A DNA stretch of 64,000 bases from Flavobacterium antarcticum DSM 19726. GTDB lineage: Bacteria; Bacteroidota; Bacteroidia; Flavobacteriales; Flavobacteriaceae. The notes below the pieces were generated by a model. It was given only the letters and a program-made list of their open reading frames with translations. It was not told where the DNA came from and did not search any database. A program made the position numbers and the translations under genes. The stretch is from assembly GCF_000419685.1 (NCBI RefSeq), contig NZ_ATTM01000002.1, forward strand, positions 124,001-188,000, in the 5' to 3' direction. Within the stretch, counting starts at the first letter, position 1; each line of letters opens with the position of its first letter. This document shows positions 8,559 to 16,935 of this stretch, piece after piece.

Positions 8559-9467
8559 TTATATTTCTCTAACGGTGTTTACTATTGTTCCAATACCTTC
8601 TACGGTAGCTTCCATCACATCGCCGTCTCTCATCCATTGCTGTGGATTTTGACCAGCACCAACACCTGCTGGAGTTCCGGTTGCAATTATATCACCAGCT
8701 TCTAATGTGAAAACAGTACTTAAATCTTCGATTAATTCATTGATGTTGAACAGCATCAATTTTGTATTTGAATTTTGTTTTTGAACGCCGTTTAATTTTA
8801 GCGACAAATTCAAATTATGTGGATTTTCTATTTCATCTTTTGTGACTAAATATGGTCCCATTGGTGCGAATGTATCTTGTCCTTTTGAAACAATCCATTG
8901 TCCTTCGCGACGGCAATCTCGTGCAGAAATATCGTTGATGACCGAATAACCAAATACATAATCCAACGCATTTTCAGCCGATACGTATTTTCCTTTTTTA
9001 CCCATTATCACTGCTAATTCGACTTCATAATCGAGTTGTTGTGTCAGTTTTGTATTTAATAAAACATCTGTATTTGTAGCCGTAACCGTCGTTGGAGGTT
9101 TTGAAAAAATAATTGGTTTTTGAGGAAGTTTTCCTGTAGTATCTAAAGTTCTAGCACTTTCAGCAATATGTTCTGTGAAATTTAAACCAATTCCAATGAT
9201 GTTTTTTCTTGGCTTCTGAATTGGTGCCAAAAGCGTAATTTCTGCTAATGAATAAGAAACTTCTTTCAAATCCTCTTTAGAAGTATTTGCAATTAGATCA
9301 TTGATTTCAGCAATGACTTCAAAACCCATGTCAATCAATTCCAACATATCGTTTGGCAATGGAAAATTAGAGATGTCTCCAAAATCTTCCATATCAACGA
9401 TGGAATTATTGGATAGAAAACCCAATCGTGGTTCTGACTCTGCTGTAGTATAAGTAGCTAATTTCAT
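8559..9467 (-). CDS. Fumarylacetoacetate hydrolase family protein (probable maleyl/fumarylpyruvate hydrolase)
   Basis: A 302-residue FAH-superfamily enzyme, which hydrolyses C-C bonds in 2,4-dioxo acids using a divalent metal. Signatures are IIGIGLNFTEHIAE, LDYEVELAVIMG with the metal-binding Glu residues, YSVINDISARD, and the C-terminal GDIIATGTPAGVG. In this operon, downstream of a gentisate-type dioxygenase and before a maleate isomerase, the best fit is hydrolysis of maleylpyruvate (or an amide analogue) to pyruvate plus a C4 cis-acid. FAH relatives also include 2-oxo-4-pentenoate hydratases and oxaloacetate decarboxylases, so the exact substrate is inferred from context. Confidence 0.88.
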   Translation of the reverse strand: MKLATYTTAESEPRLGFLSNNSIVDMEDFGDISNFPLPNDMLELIDMGFEVIAEINDLIANTSKEDLKEVSYSLAEITLLAPIQKPRKNIIGIGLNFTEHIAESARTLDTTGKLPQKPIIFSKPPTTVTATNTDVLLNTKLTQQLDYEVELAVIMGKKGKYVSAENALDYVFGYSVINDISARDCRREGQWIVSKGQDTFAPMGPYLVTKDEIENPHNLNLSLKLNGVQKQNSNTKLMLFNINELIEDLSTVFTLEAGDIIATGTPAGVGAGQNPQQWMRDGDVMEATVEGIGTIVNTVREI

Positions 9468-9470
9468 TTT

Positions 9471-9656
9471 TTAGTTGTTTGTTTTTTTAGTTGTAATTTT
9501 TTTATAAACGGTGAAAAGTAGGAGACCACTCCAAAATACAATTGAAATATAGCCAAAAATTACTTTATAATTTTCCTCCTGTTGGATTAAATAAAATCCG
9601 AGAAACAGGAATCCAATTGCCATTACAAATCCTAAAAGTGGTTTAAAATTGTTCAT
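9471..9656 (-). CDS. Small two-helix membrane protein
   Basis: A 61-residue protein with two hydrophobic segments (about residues 7-24 and 32-51) and a basic tail (YKKITTKKTNN), so the tail is probably cytoplasmic. It lies three bases upstream of the FAH-family gene and 11 bases after the retropepsin gene, in a tight operon, which is the main reason to treat it as real. I recognise no family. Its link to the aromatic pathway, if any, might be to the neighbouring exported protease rather than to the cytoplasmic enzymes. Confidence 0.62.
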   Translation of the reverse strand: MNNFKPLLGFVMAIGFLFLGFYLIQQEENYKVIFGYISIVFWSGLLLFTVYKKITTKKTNN

Positions 9657-9667
9657 AGTTGGTCGTT

Positions 9668-10846
9668 TTATTTTTCAATTACTATTGATCGTATTTCATT
9701 CTCTTTATTCCGATAGTCAATTGTAACTTTTTCTTTGTTTTTAAGTTCTTTTCCTAGATTTAAAACGTCACAAAATGGCATTTTACTCAGCTTTTGAGAG
9801 TCAATGCTGATAATCTCATCACCATGACTCATTTTTTTTGCTAAATTTTCATCCCAAACAATTCCAACAACAAACTTGTTGTCTATAATTGTAGGCGTGT
9901 ACTTTGGTATGTTATTTTCTAAAACAATTGTATCACTTGCCTCAAAGTACGCGTTTTTATGCCTAAAATCAATGATTAAATTGCCGTGATTCAAAAATGC
10001 TAATCCAATTCGTGAATTCGTATCATCTGTGGTCTCAATCAGCAGATTTTTGACTGAAGTATTATTTAAAATTGTAGTTTCTGCTTTCAGTAATCTTTGA
10101 GTGGCAACTGTTCCTGCTCCAAAAATTCCTATTCCTGAAACGCCTTCTGCTTTTGCAACCGTTTCAAAAATCTCACTTTCGACGAAATAATTAAATGCCC
10201 GATTAGACATGTCGTAATACCCGTCCATTCCAGTGTCAATTAACGCGATATCATTTGCTTTTTTATTGTTTTTCCCAATGAAACCAACTTGCATTAAAGG
10301 TGATTTTTGACTTCCTACTAATGTAATCTTTGTGGGTTTTGTCTTTGGTTCTACGTTTTTAACATTGTTAGTAATATAAATCTTTTGTTGACTTGTATTA
10401 ATTTTTAAAATTGATTTTCTCAATAAATTACTTCCAATTATACCATCGATCTGGTAACAGCTAAACAAAGTATTGTTGTCAAAGTCATAAATTAATGTGG
10501 GCTGTTTTTCAAAATTTAAAGTACCGATTTTTATGCTGGGAATCTCAGTGACCTGCATTGATTGTAGTACGTTGTTGGCATCACTAATCTTACCGGCACT
10601 TATTTTAACCAAATTTAATTCCTCAAATATTCTTGTAGAAATTATATTTGGTGCACCTGTATCTAATAAAAATTTATAAATTTTTCCATTTATAGCTACG
10701 GGTACAATTATTTTCTCATTAATCAGCTCGTATGCAATTTCTGCAAAATAATTTCTTTCTTTTATAAAACCCTTATCAAAATTTATATTTTGAGAAAATA
10801 ATTCGGAACAAGAAAATATAAGGAAAAGAACAAATTTGATCTTCAT
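9668..10846 (-). CDS. Exported retropepsin-like aspartic protease with PDZ domain
   Basis: A 392-residue protein with an N-terminal signal peptide ending near residue 19 (FSCSELFSQ), so it is likely periplasmic. Two aspartic protease motifs are present in tandem in one chain: DTGAPN at Asp62 and DTGMDG at Asp204, with a flap/fold signature DGIIGSNLL between them. A C-terminal PDZ-like segment (SHGDEIISIDSQ) follows at about 330-385. Each retropepsin lobe normally gives one Asp, so two lobes could make an intramolecular dimer. It lies between the gentisate-type dioxygenase and the FAH-family genes, an odd place for a protease. Substrate unknown. Confidence 0.82.
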   Translation of the reverse strand: MKIKFVLFLIFSCSELFSQNINFDKGFIKERNYFAEIAYELINEKIIVPVAINGKIYKFLLDTGAPNIISTRIFEELNLVKISAGKISDANNVLQSMQVTEIPSIKIGTLNFEKQPTLIYDFDNNTLFSCYQIDGIIGSNLLRKSILKINTSQQKIYITNNVKNVEPKTKPTKITLVGSQKSPLMQVGFIGKNNKKANDIALIDTGMDGYYDMSNRAFNYFVESEIFETVAKAEGVSGIGIFGAGTVATQRLLKAETTILNNTSVKNLLIETTDDTNSRIGLAFLNHGNLIIDFRHKNAYFEASDTIVLENNIPKYTPTIIDNKFVVGIVWDENLAKKMSHGDEIISIDSQKLSKMPFCDVLNLGKELKNKEKVTIDYRNKENEIRSIVIEK

Positions 10847-10861
10847 TCTGATAGGATTTAA

Positions 10862-11971
10862 TTACAAAACCGTTTGATGTCCGCCATTTTCAGAATAAAC
10901 TTTATCTTGGTAGAAACCAAGTTTCTCAATTACAGGCAAATCATTAAAAGAGAATAAACAAGCATCTTCTAAATCCGAATCATTGTGGTGTTCGTGCCAA
11001 GCCCATGAAGGAACACAGAAAATATCTCTTTCTTTCCAATCAAATCTTTTCCCGTCAATTATTGTGTATCCCGAACCTTTCGCACATTGGTACACAAATG
11101 ACCCCGTATGCTTATGTGCTTTTCCTTTAAAATTTGGCGGTAATAATTGCATCGAACCTCCCATTGTTTGCATCACATGGCCACCCGTTAATGGATTTGA
11201 ATACTGCATAATGATTCCGTCAAAAGGATTTAAATCGTTCACTTTTGCTGTTTCTAAAAGTGCAGGATATACTTTTTTCCATTCAAATTTGAATAGCGGA
11301 GAATAGCTTTCTTTCCAAACTTTATCAGCAACTAAAAGACCTGATAATCCATAAGTTATAGGTGAGTAATTAACTGGCGCATTTAACTCTTGTTTTCCAT
11401 CCAAAACGGCATAATCATTTGCTTCCAAAGCGTTAGCTAAAGGAATGTCAAGTCCGTCTTGCCATATACAAGTTTTTCCATTAATATCAACTCCATGCTC
11501 GTGCCATGCAGAATTTGGCGTAATCACAAAATCATTTACTTCAAAGGTAATTTTGTTTCCGTTGACCACAGTATAACCGCCTTCACCTTCCATAATGAAA
11601 CGTAATGCCGAAGCTTTATGTCGGTGAGCCGAAGTGCTTTCTCCAGGACGCGTTACCTGAATTCCTGTGTATAACCAACCCACAGCTGCCGAAACGTCTT
11701 TTCTTTTGTCGTTTACCAAATAAACAACACGACGTCCCGCTTGTTCCGGTGTTACTAATTCAGACGATTTTAGAACTAGATCTCTTAACTTGTCGTATTT
11801 CCACAACATTGGAACTGAAGAACTTCGCGGTTCCCATGGTTCGATATCATTGGCAACAGTCCACAAAGCACCTGCTCCAAGCGATTCTAAATCTTTGTAA
11901 TATGCTTGTAATTCCGGAGAGTCTTGCACTCTTGCTCTTCCTATTTGGTCGTCTGAATGGTTGTTGTTCAT
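10862..11971 (-). CDS. Gentisate 1,2-dioxygenase family bicupin (ring-cleavage enzyme)
   Basis: This 369-residue bicupin should open the ring of gentisate or a 5-hydroxylated/5-substituted salicylate or anthranilate between C1 and C2 using Fe(II). The first cupin carries the metal site H116-x-H118 (SAHRHKAS), then LRFIMEGEGGYTVV and the third His in WHEHG (157-159). The second cupin (GSFVYQCAKGSGYTI, then WHEHHND) is also intact-looking. The length fits gentisate dioxygenases (about 340-380). Salicylate 1,2-dioxygenase and 5-nitrosalicylate dioxygenase belong to the same family, so the substrate remains open. It follows the nitrilase gene, from which a 31-base palindrome separates it. Confidence 0.88.
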   Translation of the reverse strand: MNNNHSDDQIGRARVQDSPELQAYYKDLESLGAGALWTVANDIEPWEPRSSSVPMLWKYDKLRDLVLKSSELVTPEQAGRRVVYLVNDKRKDVSAAVGWLYTGIQVTRPGESTSAHRHKASALRFIMEGEGGYTVVNGNKITFEVNDFVITPNSAWHEHGVDINGKTCIWQDGLDIPLANALEANDYAVLDGKQELNAPVNYSPITYGLSGLLVADKVWKESYSPLFKFEWKKVYPALLETAKVNDLNPFDGIIMQYSNPLTGGHVMQTMGGSMQLLPPNFKGKAHKHTGSFVYQCAKGSGYTIIDGKRFDWKERDIFCVPSWAWHEHHNDSDLEDACLFSFNDLPVIEKLGFYQDKVYSENGGHQTVL

Positions 11972-11989
11972 GTGTTTTATATTAAAAAA

Positions 11990-12020
11990 CCTTTGTCAAA
12001 GTTTTAAACTTTGACAAAGG
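11990..12020. repeat. Perfect 31-base palindrome between nitrilase and dioxygenase genes
   Basis: CCTTTGTCAAAGTTT and its exact reverse complement are separated by a single T. It lies inside the 57-base gap between two same-strand operon genes and is not followed by a clear T run on the minus strand, so it is more likely an RNA processing/stability hairpin or a dispersed palindromic repeat than a full terminator. Confidence 0.8.
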
Positions 12021-12028
12021 TTGAATTG

Positions 12029-13009
12029 TTACCTCTTATTAAACTCCTCATGGGTATTTACAAAAGTAATTTTGCGAGTAGGAGCGACATTCACTCGTAA
12101 ATCAAAAATATCGAACCGATTGTAATGACCTAAAATATCGTGCATTTGTTTGGGCTGAATGCATTTTTCCAAATCAATTTCGGCATAGACAATTCCTTCT
12201 TCGTCAATTAATGGTTCGCCAATTACAGCGCCATTTGGACCGATAAATCCAGAGAAAGCGGAATTTTTACGAGTCAATAATTCTTCTACATTTGGAACAT
12301 CATCTTTTAAAGCGTCCATAATTTCTTGAGAAATAGTGGAGCACGAAACAATTGTAAAAAGTTTTCCTTCAAAAGAATGTGCTGCAGCTCTAATCTTAAT
12401 TGCTTCAGCCATGTTGTAATCTGGTGGAGCAACTGGAAGTGAAATGTAATTTGCAATGTGAACCAATTCGCCTTGAGAAAGTAAGGTGAAACGTGCTAAA
12501 GTATTTGTATTTTCGCCACAAGCTAAAGTTCCAAGAGGTCCAACTTCTGTGTCGTATACTTTTAATGAAGAACCGTCGCCCGAAGTCCAAGTTAGTTTTT
12601 CGGCCCATGTTGGCACTAACTTTCTGTGTTTTCCAATTACGATTCCTTTATCGTCGATAATTAGATTTGTATTATAAATTTCCCCATAACTGTCGCCGCG
12701 TTCATTGATTCCTATTACGATATGACAGTTATAATCGATTGCCGCTTGAAACAAAGGTTTCATACTTTCATCCTCAACTTTAACGGAACATTTATACAGT
12801 TTTTCATACCATTTACTTCCTTGAACAGGTGTCATAATCCAATTCCAATACGGATAACCTGCGATAAAAACTTCTGGGAAAGCAATTAAAGTGGCGCCAT
12901 TTTCAGACGCTTCTTTGACAAAGGAGATGGCTTTAGCAATTGTTGCTTCTACATCTAAAAAAACAGGAGACGTTTGAACTGTGGCTGCTTTGAACTTTTT
13001 AAATTCCAT
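12029..13009 (-). CDS. Nitrilase (branch 1 carbon-nitrogen hydrolase)
   Basis: A 326-residue cytoplasmic hydrolase that converts nitriles to acids and ammonia. The catalytic set is Glu46 (FPEVFIAGYP), Lys130 (HRKLVPTWAEKLTW, with a second Glu at 137) and Cys164 (LACGENTNTLAR). The HRKLxPTxxEKLxW block is characteristic of true nitrilases rather than of ureidopropionase-type amidases, though some nitrilases also act on amides. In this operon it could release an aromatic acid from a nitrile for the CoA ligase, or remove an amide nitrogen from a ring-cleavage product; neither can be decided from sequence. Confidence 0.88.
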   Translation of the reverse strand: MEFKKFKAATVQTSPVFLDVEATIAKAISFVKEASENGATLIAFPEVFIAGYPYWNWIMTPVQGSKWYEKLYKCSVKVEDESMKPLFQAAIDYNCHIVIGINERGDSYGEIYNTNLIIDDKGIVIGKHRKLVPTWAEKLTWTSGDGSSLKVYDTEVGPLGTLACGENTNTLARFTLLSQGELVHIANYISLPVAPPDYNMAEAIKIRAAAHSFEGKLFTIVSCSTISQEIMDALKDDVPNVEELLTRKNSAFSGFIGPNGAVIGEPLIDEEGIVYAEIDLEKCIQPKQMHDILGHYNRFDIFDLRVNVAPTRKITFVNTHEEFNKR

Positions 13010-13115
13010 TATTTTTTATTTGGAACACTGATTTAAGAAATTAGAAAAATCTAAACAATTAAATAGGTGCTGATTGAAATTGCAAATAATACTATTATAA
13101 AATACTTTGTAATTG

Positions 13116-13541
13116 TTATTGCAATTGATATTTTTCTATTTTACTTTTCATTTCTTCATTAAAGGGAGCTGATTTAATTTGGTGGCGACCTTCAACAAAT
13201 TCTACGTTTACTAAAGTAACTTCTCCTTCTAAACACGTTTTTCTTTGTTCGTCTAAAAACTCAAATCCACAATTAATGGATGAACTTCCTAAGCGAATTA
13301 CCCATAAATTTTTAGTCAGTATTTCGCCTAAACGAGCGGCTTTTTTGAATTGCACTTTTAAGTCGACTGTAGGAATTCCATTCGTTTCATGGATTTTTGA
13401 AAAAGGTCTCTCTAAAGCTTCTTCGAACCAATCTTCTACAAGGTCGTTGAGCATTTCTAAAAATCGGGGATAGAAAACAATTCCGGCGTAATCCACGTGT
13501 TTGAAACGAATTTTTTCTTGTTTGCTAAAAGTTTGGTTCAT
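13116..13541 (-). CDS. 4-hydroxybenzoyl-CoA thioesterase family protein
   Basis: A 141-residue hotdog thioesterase. The active-site motif is KHVDYAGIVFYPRFLEM, with the Asp (about residue 17) typical of the 4HBT family, and the chain contains GIPTVDLKVQFKKAAR. Standing between the nitrilase and the GltB-like gene in the aromatic operon, its likely job is to release the hydroxylated aromatic acid from CoA, so that the gentisate-type dioxygenase can act on the free acid, as in the salicylyl-CoA to gentisate route. A general housekeeping role is the alternative. Confidence 0.85.
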   Translation of the reverse strand: MNQTFSKQEKIRFKHVDYAGIVFYPRFLEMLNDLVEDWFEEALERPFSKIHETNGIPTVDLKVQFKKAARLGEILTKNLWVIRLGSSSINCGFEFLDEQRKTCLEGEVTLVNVEFVEGRHQIKSAPFNEEMKSKIEKYQLQ

Positions 13542-13613
13542 GTTTTATATTTTAGTCAATTGGTATTTTGGTTAGAAATAAACATTCATTCAAAACTGAA
13601 CATTCGGATGGTT

Positions 13614-13692
13614 TAGCCCGGATGGCAGTGAAAATCCTTTTGTTTTTTTCTTTAAAAAACAAAAGATTGAAGCGTACAGCCGGATTCAGCTC
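13614..13692. repeat. 79-base dispersed hairpin repeat, copy 1
   Basis: TAGCCCGGATGGCAGTG... through CAGCTC. The centre forms a long hairpin (CTTTTGTTTTTT / AAAAAACAAAAG). A second, equally long copy in the same orientation lies at 48807-48885; I count 66 of 79 positions identical without gaps, and a G-to-A change in the left arm is matched by C-to-T in the right arm. Copy 1 sits in the gap between the thioesterase start and the GltB-like stop. Confidence 0.8.
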
Positions 13693-13701
13693 TAGAGAAA
13701 A

Positions 13702-15285
13702 TTAAAAACTTTCGACAGTTGCTTTTTTCCAGAATGGTTTAAGCTTTTTTGGTACGGTATCTTCGTCAAGTAAACAGCCTTTTTCAAGCTCTGGATAAGT
13801 TTCTGCAAAAGTCTGAATCGTTGTACGATCTACTCGCATACTTACTACATGACGGTCCACTTCGTCTGGATGCGCAATTCCGGCAGAAGCCATTAAATCC
13901 ATCGCACTTTTAACGGTTTCGAATTGGAAACGAGCTACTCGAACGCTTTTTTGTTCTGGAACAAGACCTTTAACTAGTTTAGGATCTTGCGTTGCAACTC
14001 CTGTTGGACACGTATTTGCGTGGCATTCCAAAGCTTGAATACAACCCAAAGCGAACATCATTCCACGAGCCGAATTACATAAATCTGCACCAGTTGCCAA
14101 TGTTTTTATGATATCAAAACCTGTTACAATCTTTCCACTACAAATAATTTTGATTTGATCTTTGATTCCAAAACCATTCAAACAGTCGTAAACAAACGCC
14201 AATGCATCGCGAAGTGGCATTCCCACGTGATCTGAATATTCAATTGGTGCTGCACCAGTTCCGCCTTCACCACCGTCAACGGTAATGAAATCAAAATAGG
14301 TTTTTGTCGCAACCATTGCTTTACAAATGGAAATAAATTCAGATTTATTTCCTATACAGATTTTCATTCCAATTGGTTTTCCGCCAGAACCTTTTCGCAG
14401 TAATTTTATGAAATCCATTAATTCTAACGGATTTTTAAAAGCAGAGTGGGATGGAGGTGAGATAATATCGTGACCTTTAGTAACCAAACGGATTTCGGCA
14501 ATTTCATCTGTAACTTTCTCTTTTGGTAATATTCCACCATGACCCGGTTTCGCACCTTGAGAAAATTTGATTTCAACCATTTTAACTTGTTCGTATTGTG
14601 CCCGTTTTGAGTATTCGTCAAAATTAAACGTTCCATCTTCATTTCGGCAACTGAAATATCCAGTTCCAATGTTCCAAACCACGTCTGCGCCAAATTGCAA
14701 GTGATAAGGAGAAAGTCCACCTTCACCCGTATTGTGGTAAAAACCACCTTGTTTAGCTCCAGAATTAAGTGCTAAAATTGCGTTTTTACTTAATGAACCG
14801 TAACTCATTGCACTAATATTGTACAAACTCGCTTCGTAAGGTTTTTCACATTGAGAAGATCCAATTTTAACTCGCGGATGCAAATCTACGTGCGAAAAAG
14901 GAATTGCTTTAATACTGTGATTGATCCACTGATAACCAACCTCATAAAGATCTAATTGTGTTCCAAATGGATACGAATCCATTTCTTTTTTACTTCGTTG
15001 GTACACCAAATTTCGCTCTAAACGATTAAAAGGTTTCCCTTCTAAATCCGTTTCGATGAAATACTGACGTATTTCAGGTCCAATTGATTCTAATAAATAA
15101 CGCATTCTGCCCAAAAGTGGAAAATTTCGCCTAATGGTACGTTTCGATTGAAACATATCAAAAAGACCTAATCCAATCAACGGTAATAATATCAATAATA
15201 GATAAAGTGATTTTATATTTATGGTTGACATCCAACCCACAATACACAATAACGTAAAACTGACAACTAAAAATACTTTTCTCAT
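13702..15285 (-). CDS. FMN-binding glutamate synthase family protein with N-terminal membrane anchor
   Basis: A 527-residue protein equal to the synthase/FMN domain of glutamate synthase without the amidotransferase domain. Two hydrophobic helices occupy about residues 3-20 and 25-44, so it is probably tethered to the inner membrane. FMN and substrate regions include ISAMSYGSLSKNAI, GEGGLSPYH and VDGGEGGTGAAP. An iron-sulfur cysteine cluster is seen in CIQALECHANTCPTGVAT. These stand-alone proteins are annotated as glutamate synthases, but many are untested. In an operon that may release ammonia (nitrilase; possibly an amino-aromatic substrate) it could assimilate nitrogen, or act as a different flavin oxidoreductase. 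Confidence 0.85.
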   Translation of the reverse strand: MRKVFLVVSFTLLCIVGWMSTINIKSLYLLLILLPLIGLGLFDMFQSKRTIRRNFPLLGRMRYLLESIGPEIRQYFIETDLEGKPFNRLERNLVYQRSKKEMDSYPFGTQLDLYEVGYQWINHSIKAIPFSHVDLHPRVKIGSSQCEKPYEASLYNISAMSYGSLSKNAILALNSGAKQGGFYHNTGEGGLSPYHLQFGADVVWNIGTGYFSCRNEDGTFNFDEYSKRAQYEQVKMVEIKFSQGAKPGHGGILPKEKVTDEIAEIRLVTKGHDIISPPSHSAFKNPLELMDFIKLLRKGSGGKPIGMKICIGNKSEFISICKAMVATKTYFDFITVDGGEGGTGAAPIEYSDHVGMPLRDALAFVYDCLNGFGIKDQIKIICSGKIVTGFDIIKTLATGADLCNSARGMMFALGCIQALECHANTCPTGVATQDPKLVKGLVPEQKSVRVARFQFETVKSAMDLMASAGIAHPDEVDRHVVSMRVDRTTIQTFAETYPELEKGCLLDEDTVPKKLKPFWKKATVESF

Positions 15286-15319
15286 TTTAATTTTTTAAGA
15301 CAAAAATGTCATTCTAAAT

Positions 15320-16924
15320 TCAACTCTTTAACTTAAAGCGCTGTATTTTACCGGTTTCTGTTTTAGGAAGTTGTTCCACAAAGTGAATGACACGTGGATA
15401 TTTATAAGGAGCGGCGACTTGCTTAAACCAATTTTGAATTTCTAATGAATATAAATCTGATGCATTTGTCAAATCTTTCAAAACAACATACGCACAAACC
15501 ACCATTCCACGTTCTTCATTTGGCAAACCCACAACCGCACATTCTAAAATGGCGTCGTGTGTTAACAAAACACTTTCGACCTCAATTGCTGCAATATTAT
15601 AACCCGAAGAAATAATCATATCGTCTCCACGTGCAACAAACCAGTAATATCCGTCTTCGTCCTTACGGAAAATATCACCCGTAATATTCCATTTTTGCTC
15701 AACATATTCCTTTTGCTTGTCTTCGGCATTTAGATATTTGCAACCTGTAATTCCTTTAACAGCAAGTCTTCCCGGCTGATTTACAGCGACTTCATTTCCT
15801 TCTAGATCGACAATTTTTGCTTCGTAGCCACGAATTGGTAAACCTGTAGCGCCTTTTCGCATATTCTCGTCGGTAGAAGATATAAAGATATGGAGAATTT
15901 CTGTACTACCAATGCCATCTATAATTTTTAACCCTGTCAAATTGTACCAATCTTCCCACACTTTTAAAGGCAAAGTTTCGCCAGCTGAAACGCATTTTCG
16001 TAACGAACTAACATCGTATTCGTTAACTTTCGTACTAATAATTCGCCAAGCTGTTGGTGCTGTAAAACAAATAGTGATTTTGTAATCCTGAATTGCTTTT
16101 AACAATAATTCAGGTGATGGTTTTTCAATTAAAAAAGTCGAAGCACCATAATAAAACGGAAATAAAACCAACCCTCCAAGACCAAAAGTAAAACCTAACG
16201 GCGGACTTCCTGTGAAAATATCATTTGGAGTTACATTCAAAGAATATTTTGGAAATGCTTCACAAATAAGCAAAATATCTTTGTGATAATGAGCAGTCAT
16301 TTTCGGTTTTCCAGTAGTTCCTGAAGTAAATCCGATGAGACAAATCGCTTCAAAACCGGCATCGAAATTTTGAAATTCTGTTGGTTTATTTGCCATCAAA
16401 GCTTCTAATTCTGAAAAATCATTTAAGTGAGAACTGAAAGTCGTAATTGATTTAATAAAAGAAGATTGTACCGATTTTAATTCGTCTACCAAATTATATT
16501 CAGAAAAAGCGTGACTAATTTCGGCACTGTCAATCATTGTAGTCAACTCTTTTTCACGCAGTAAAGGCATTGTTGAAACTACAATTCCACCCGCTTTTAA
16601 AACGGCAAACCAAATGGCAACAAACATTGGATTATTTCCCGAACGAATCAAAACTCGATTTCCAGATTTTAATCCTAAATCGTCAACTAAAACATGAGCG
16701 ATTTGATTTGCTTTTTCATACAAATCTTGGAACGTCCATTTATCTTCAAAAGTTTGAATCGCAGTCGTATTTCCGCGACCTTCTCGAATATGAATATCGA
16801 GTAATCTATCCACACAATTATTTAGATCCGAAAAGTCGAAATCAGCATGATCGTTTAAATAATCAGGCTGTAAATCAACATGTGGAAGATGCCTTTCGGC
16901 AAAATTATCACTGTAATTTTTCAT
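15320..16924 (-). CDS. Aromatic acid-CoA ligase (benzoate / 2-aminobenzoate-CoA ligase family)
   Basis: A 534-residue ANL-superfamily ligase that activates a carboxylic acid with ATP and CoA. The P-loop is IGFTSGTTGKPKM (about 195-207). GIGSTEILHIFIS is the A5 motif, and TGDIFRKDEDGYYWFVAR, then the C-terminal Lys in PKTETGKIQRFKL, complete the set. The SxEILHIFIS stretch is typical of benzoate-CoA ligase and 2-aminobenzoate-CoA ligase rather than acetyl-CoA synthetase. It lies 11 bases after the fused monooxygenase/OYE gene, so it probably makes the aryl-CoA (salicylyl- or anthraniloyl-CoA) that this enzyme hydroxylates. Confidence 0.88.
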   Translation of the reverse strand: MKNYSDNFAERHLPHVDLQPDYLNDHADFDFSDLNNCVDRLLDIHIREGRGNTTAIQTFEDKWTFQDLYEKANQIAHVLVDDLGLKSGNRVLIRSGNNPMFVAIWFAVLKAGGIVVSTMPLLREKELTTMIDSAEISHAFSEYNLVDELKSVQSSFIKSITTFSSHLNDFSELEALMANKPTEFQNFDAGFEAICLIGFTSGTTGKPKMTAHYHKDILLICEAFPKYSLNVTPNDIFTGSPPLGFTFGLGGLVLFPFYYGASTFLIEKPSPELLLKAIQDYKITICFTAPTAWRIISTKVNEYDVSSLRKCVSAGETLPLKVWEDWYNLTGLKIIDGIGSTEILHIFISSTDENMRKGATGLPIRGYEAKIVDLEGNEVAVNQPGRLAVKGITGCKYLNAEDKQKEYVEQKWNITGDIFRKDEDGYYWFVARGDDMIISSGYNIAAIEVESVLLTHDAILECAVVGLPNEERGMVVCAYVVLKDLTNASDLYSLEIQNWFKQVAAPYKYPRVIHFVEQLPKTETGKIQRFKLKS

Positions 16925-16935
16925 AGTTTACCTTA

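Noticed and set aside
8310..8705. 131-codon plus-strand frame
   Set aside because: It runs antisense across two well-supported genes, maleate isomerase and FAH hydrolase, and shows no domain or start context.
11605..11985. 126-codon plus-strand frame antisense to the dioxygenase
   Set aside because: Wholly inside the gentisate-type dioxygenase, which has complete metal-binding motifs on the other strand.
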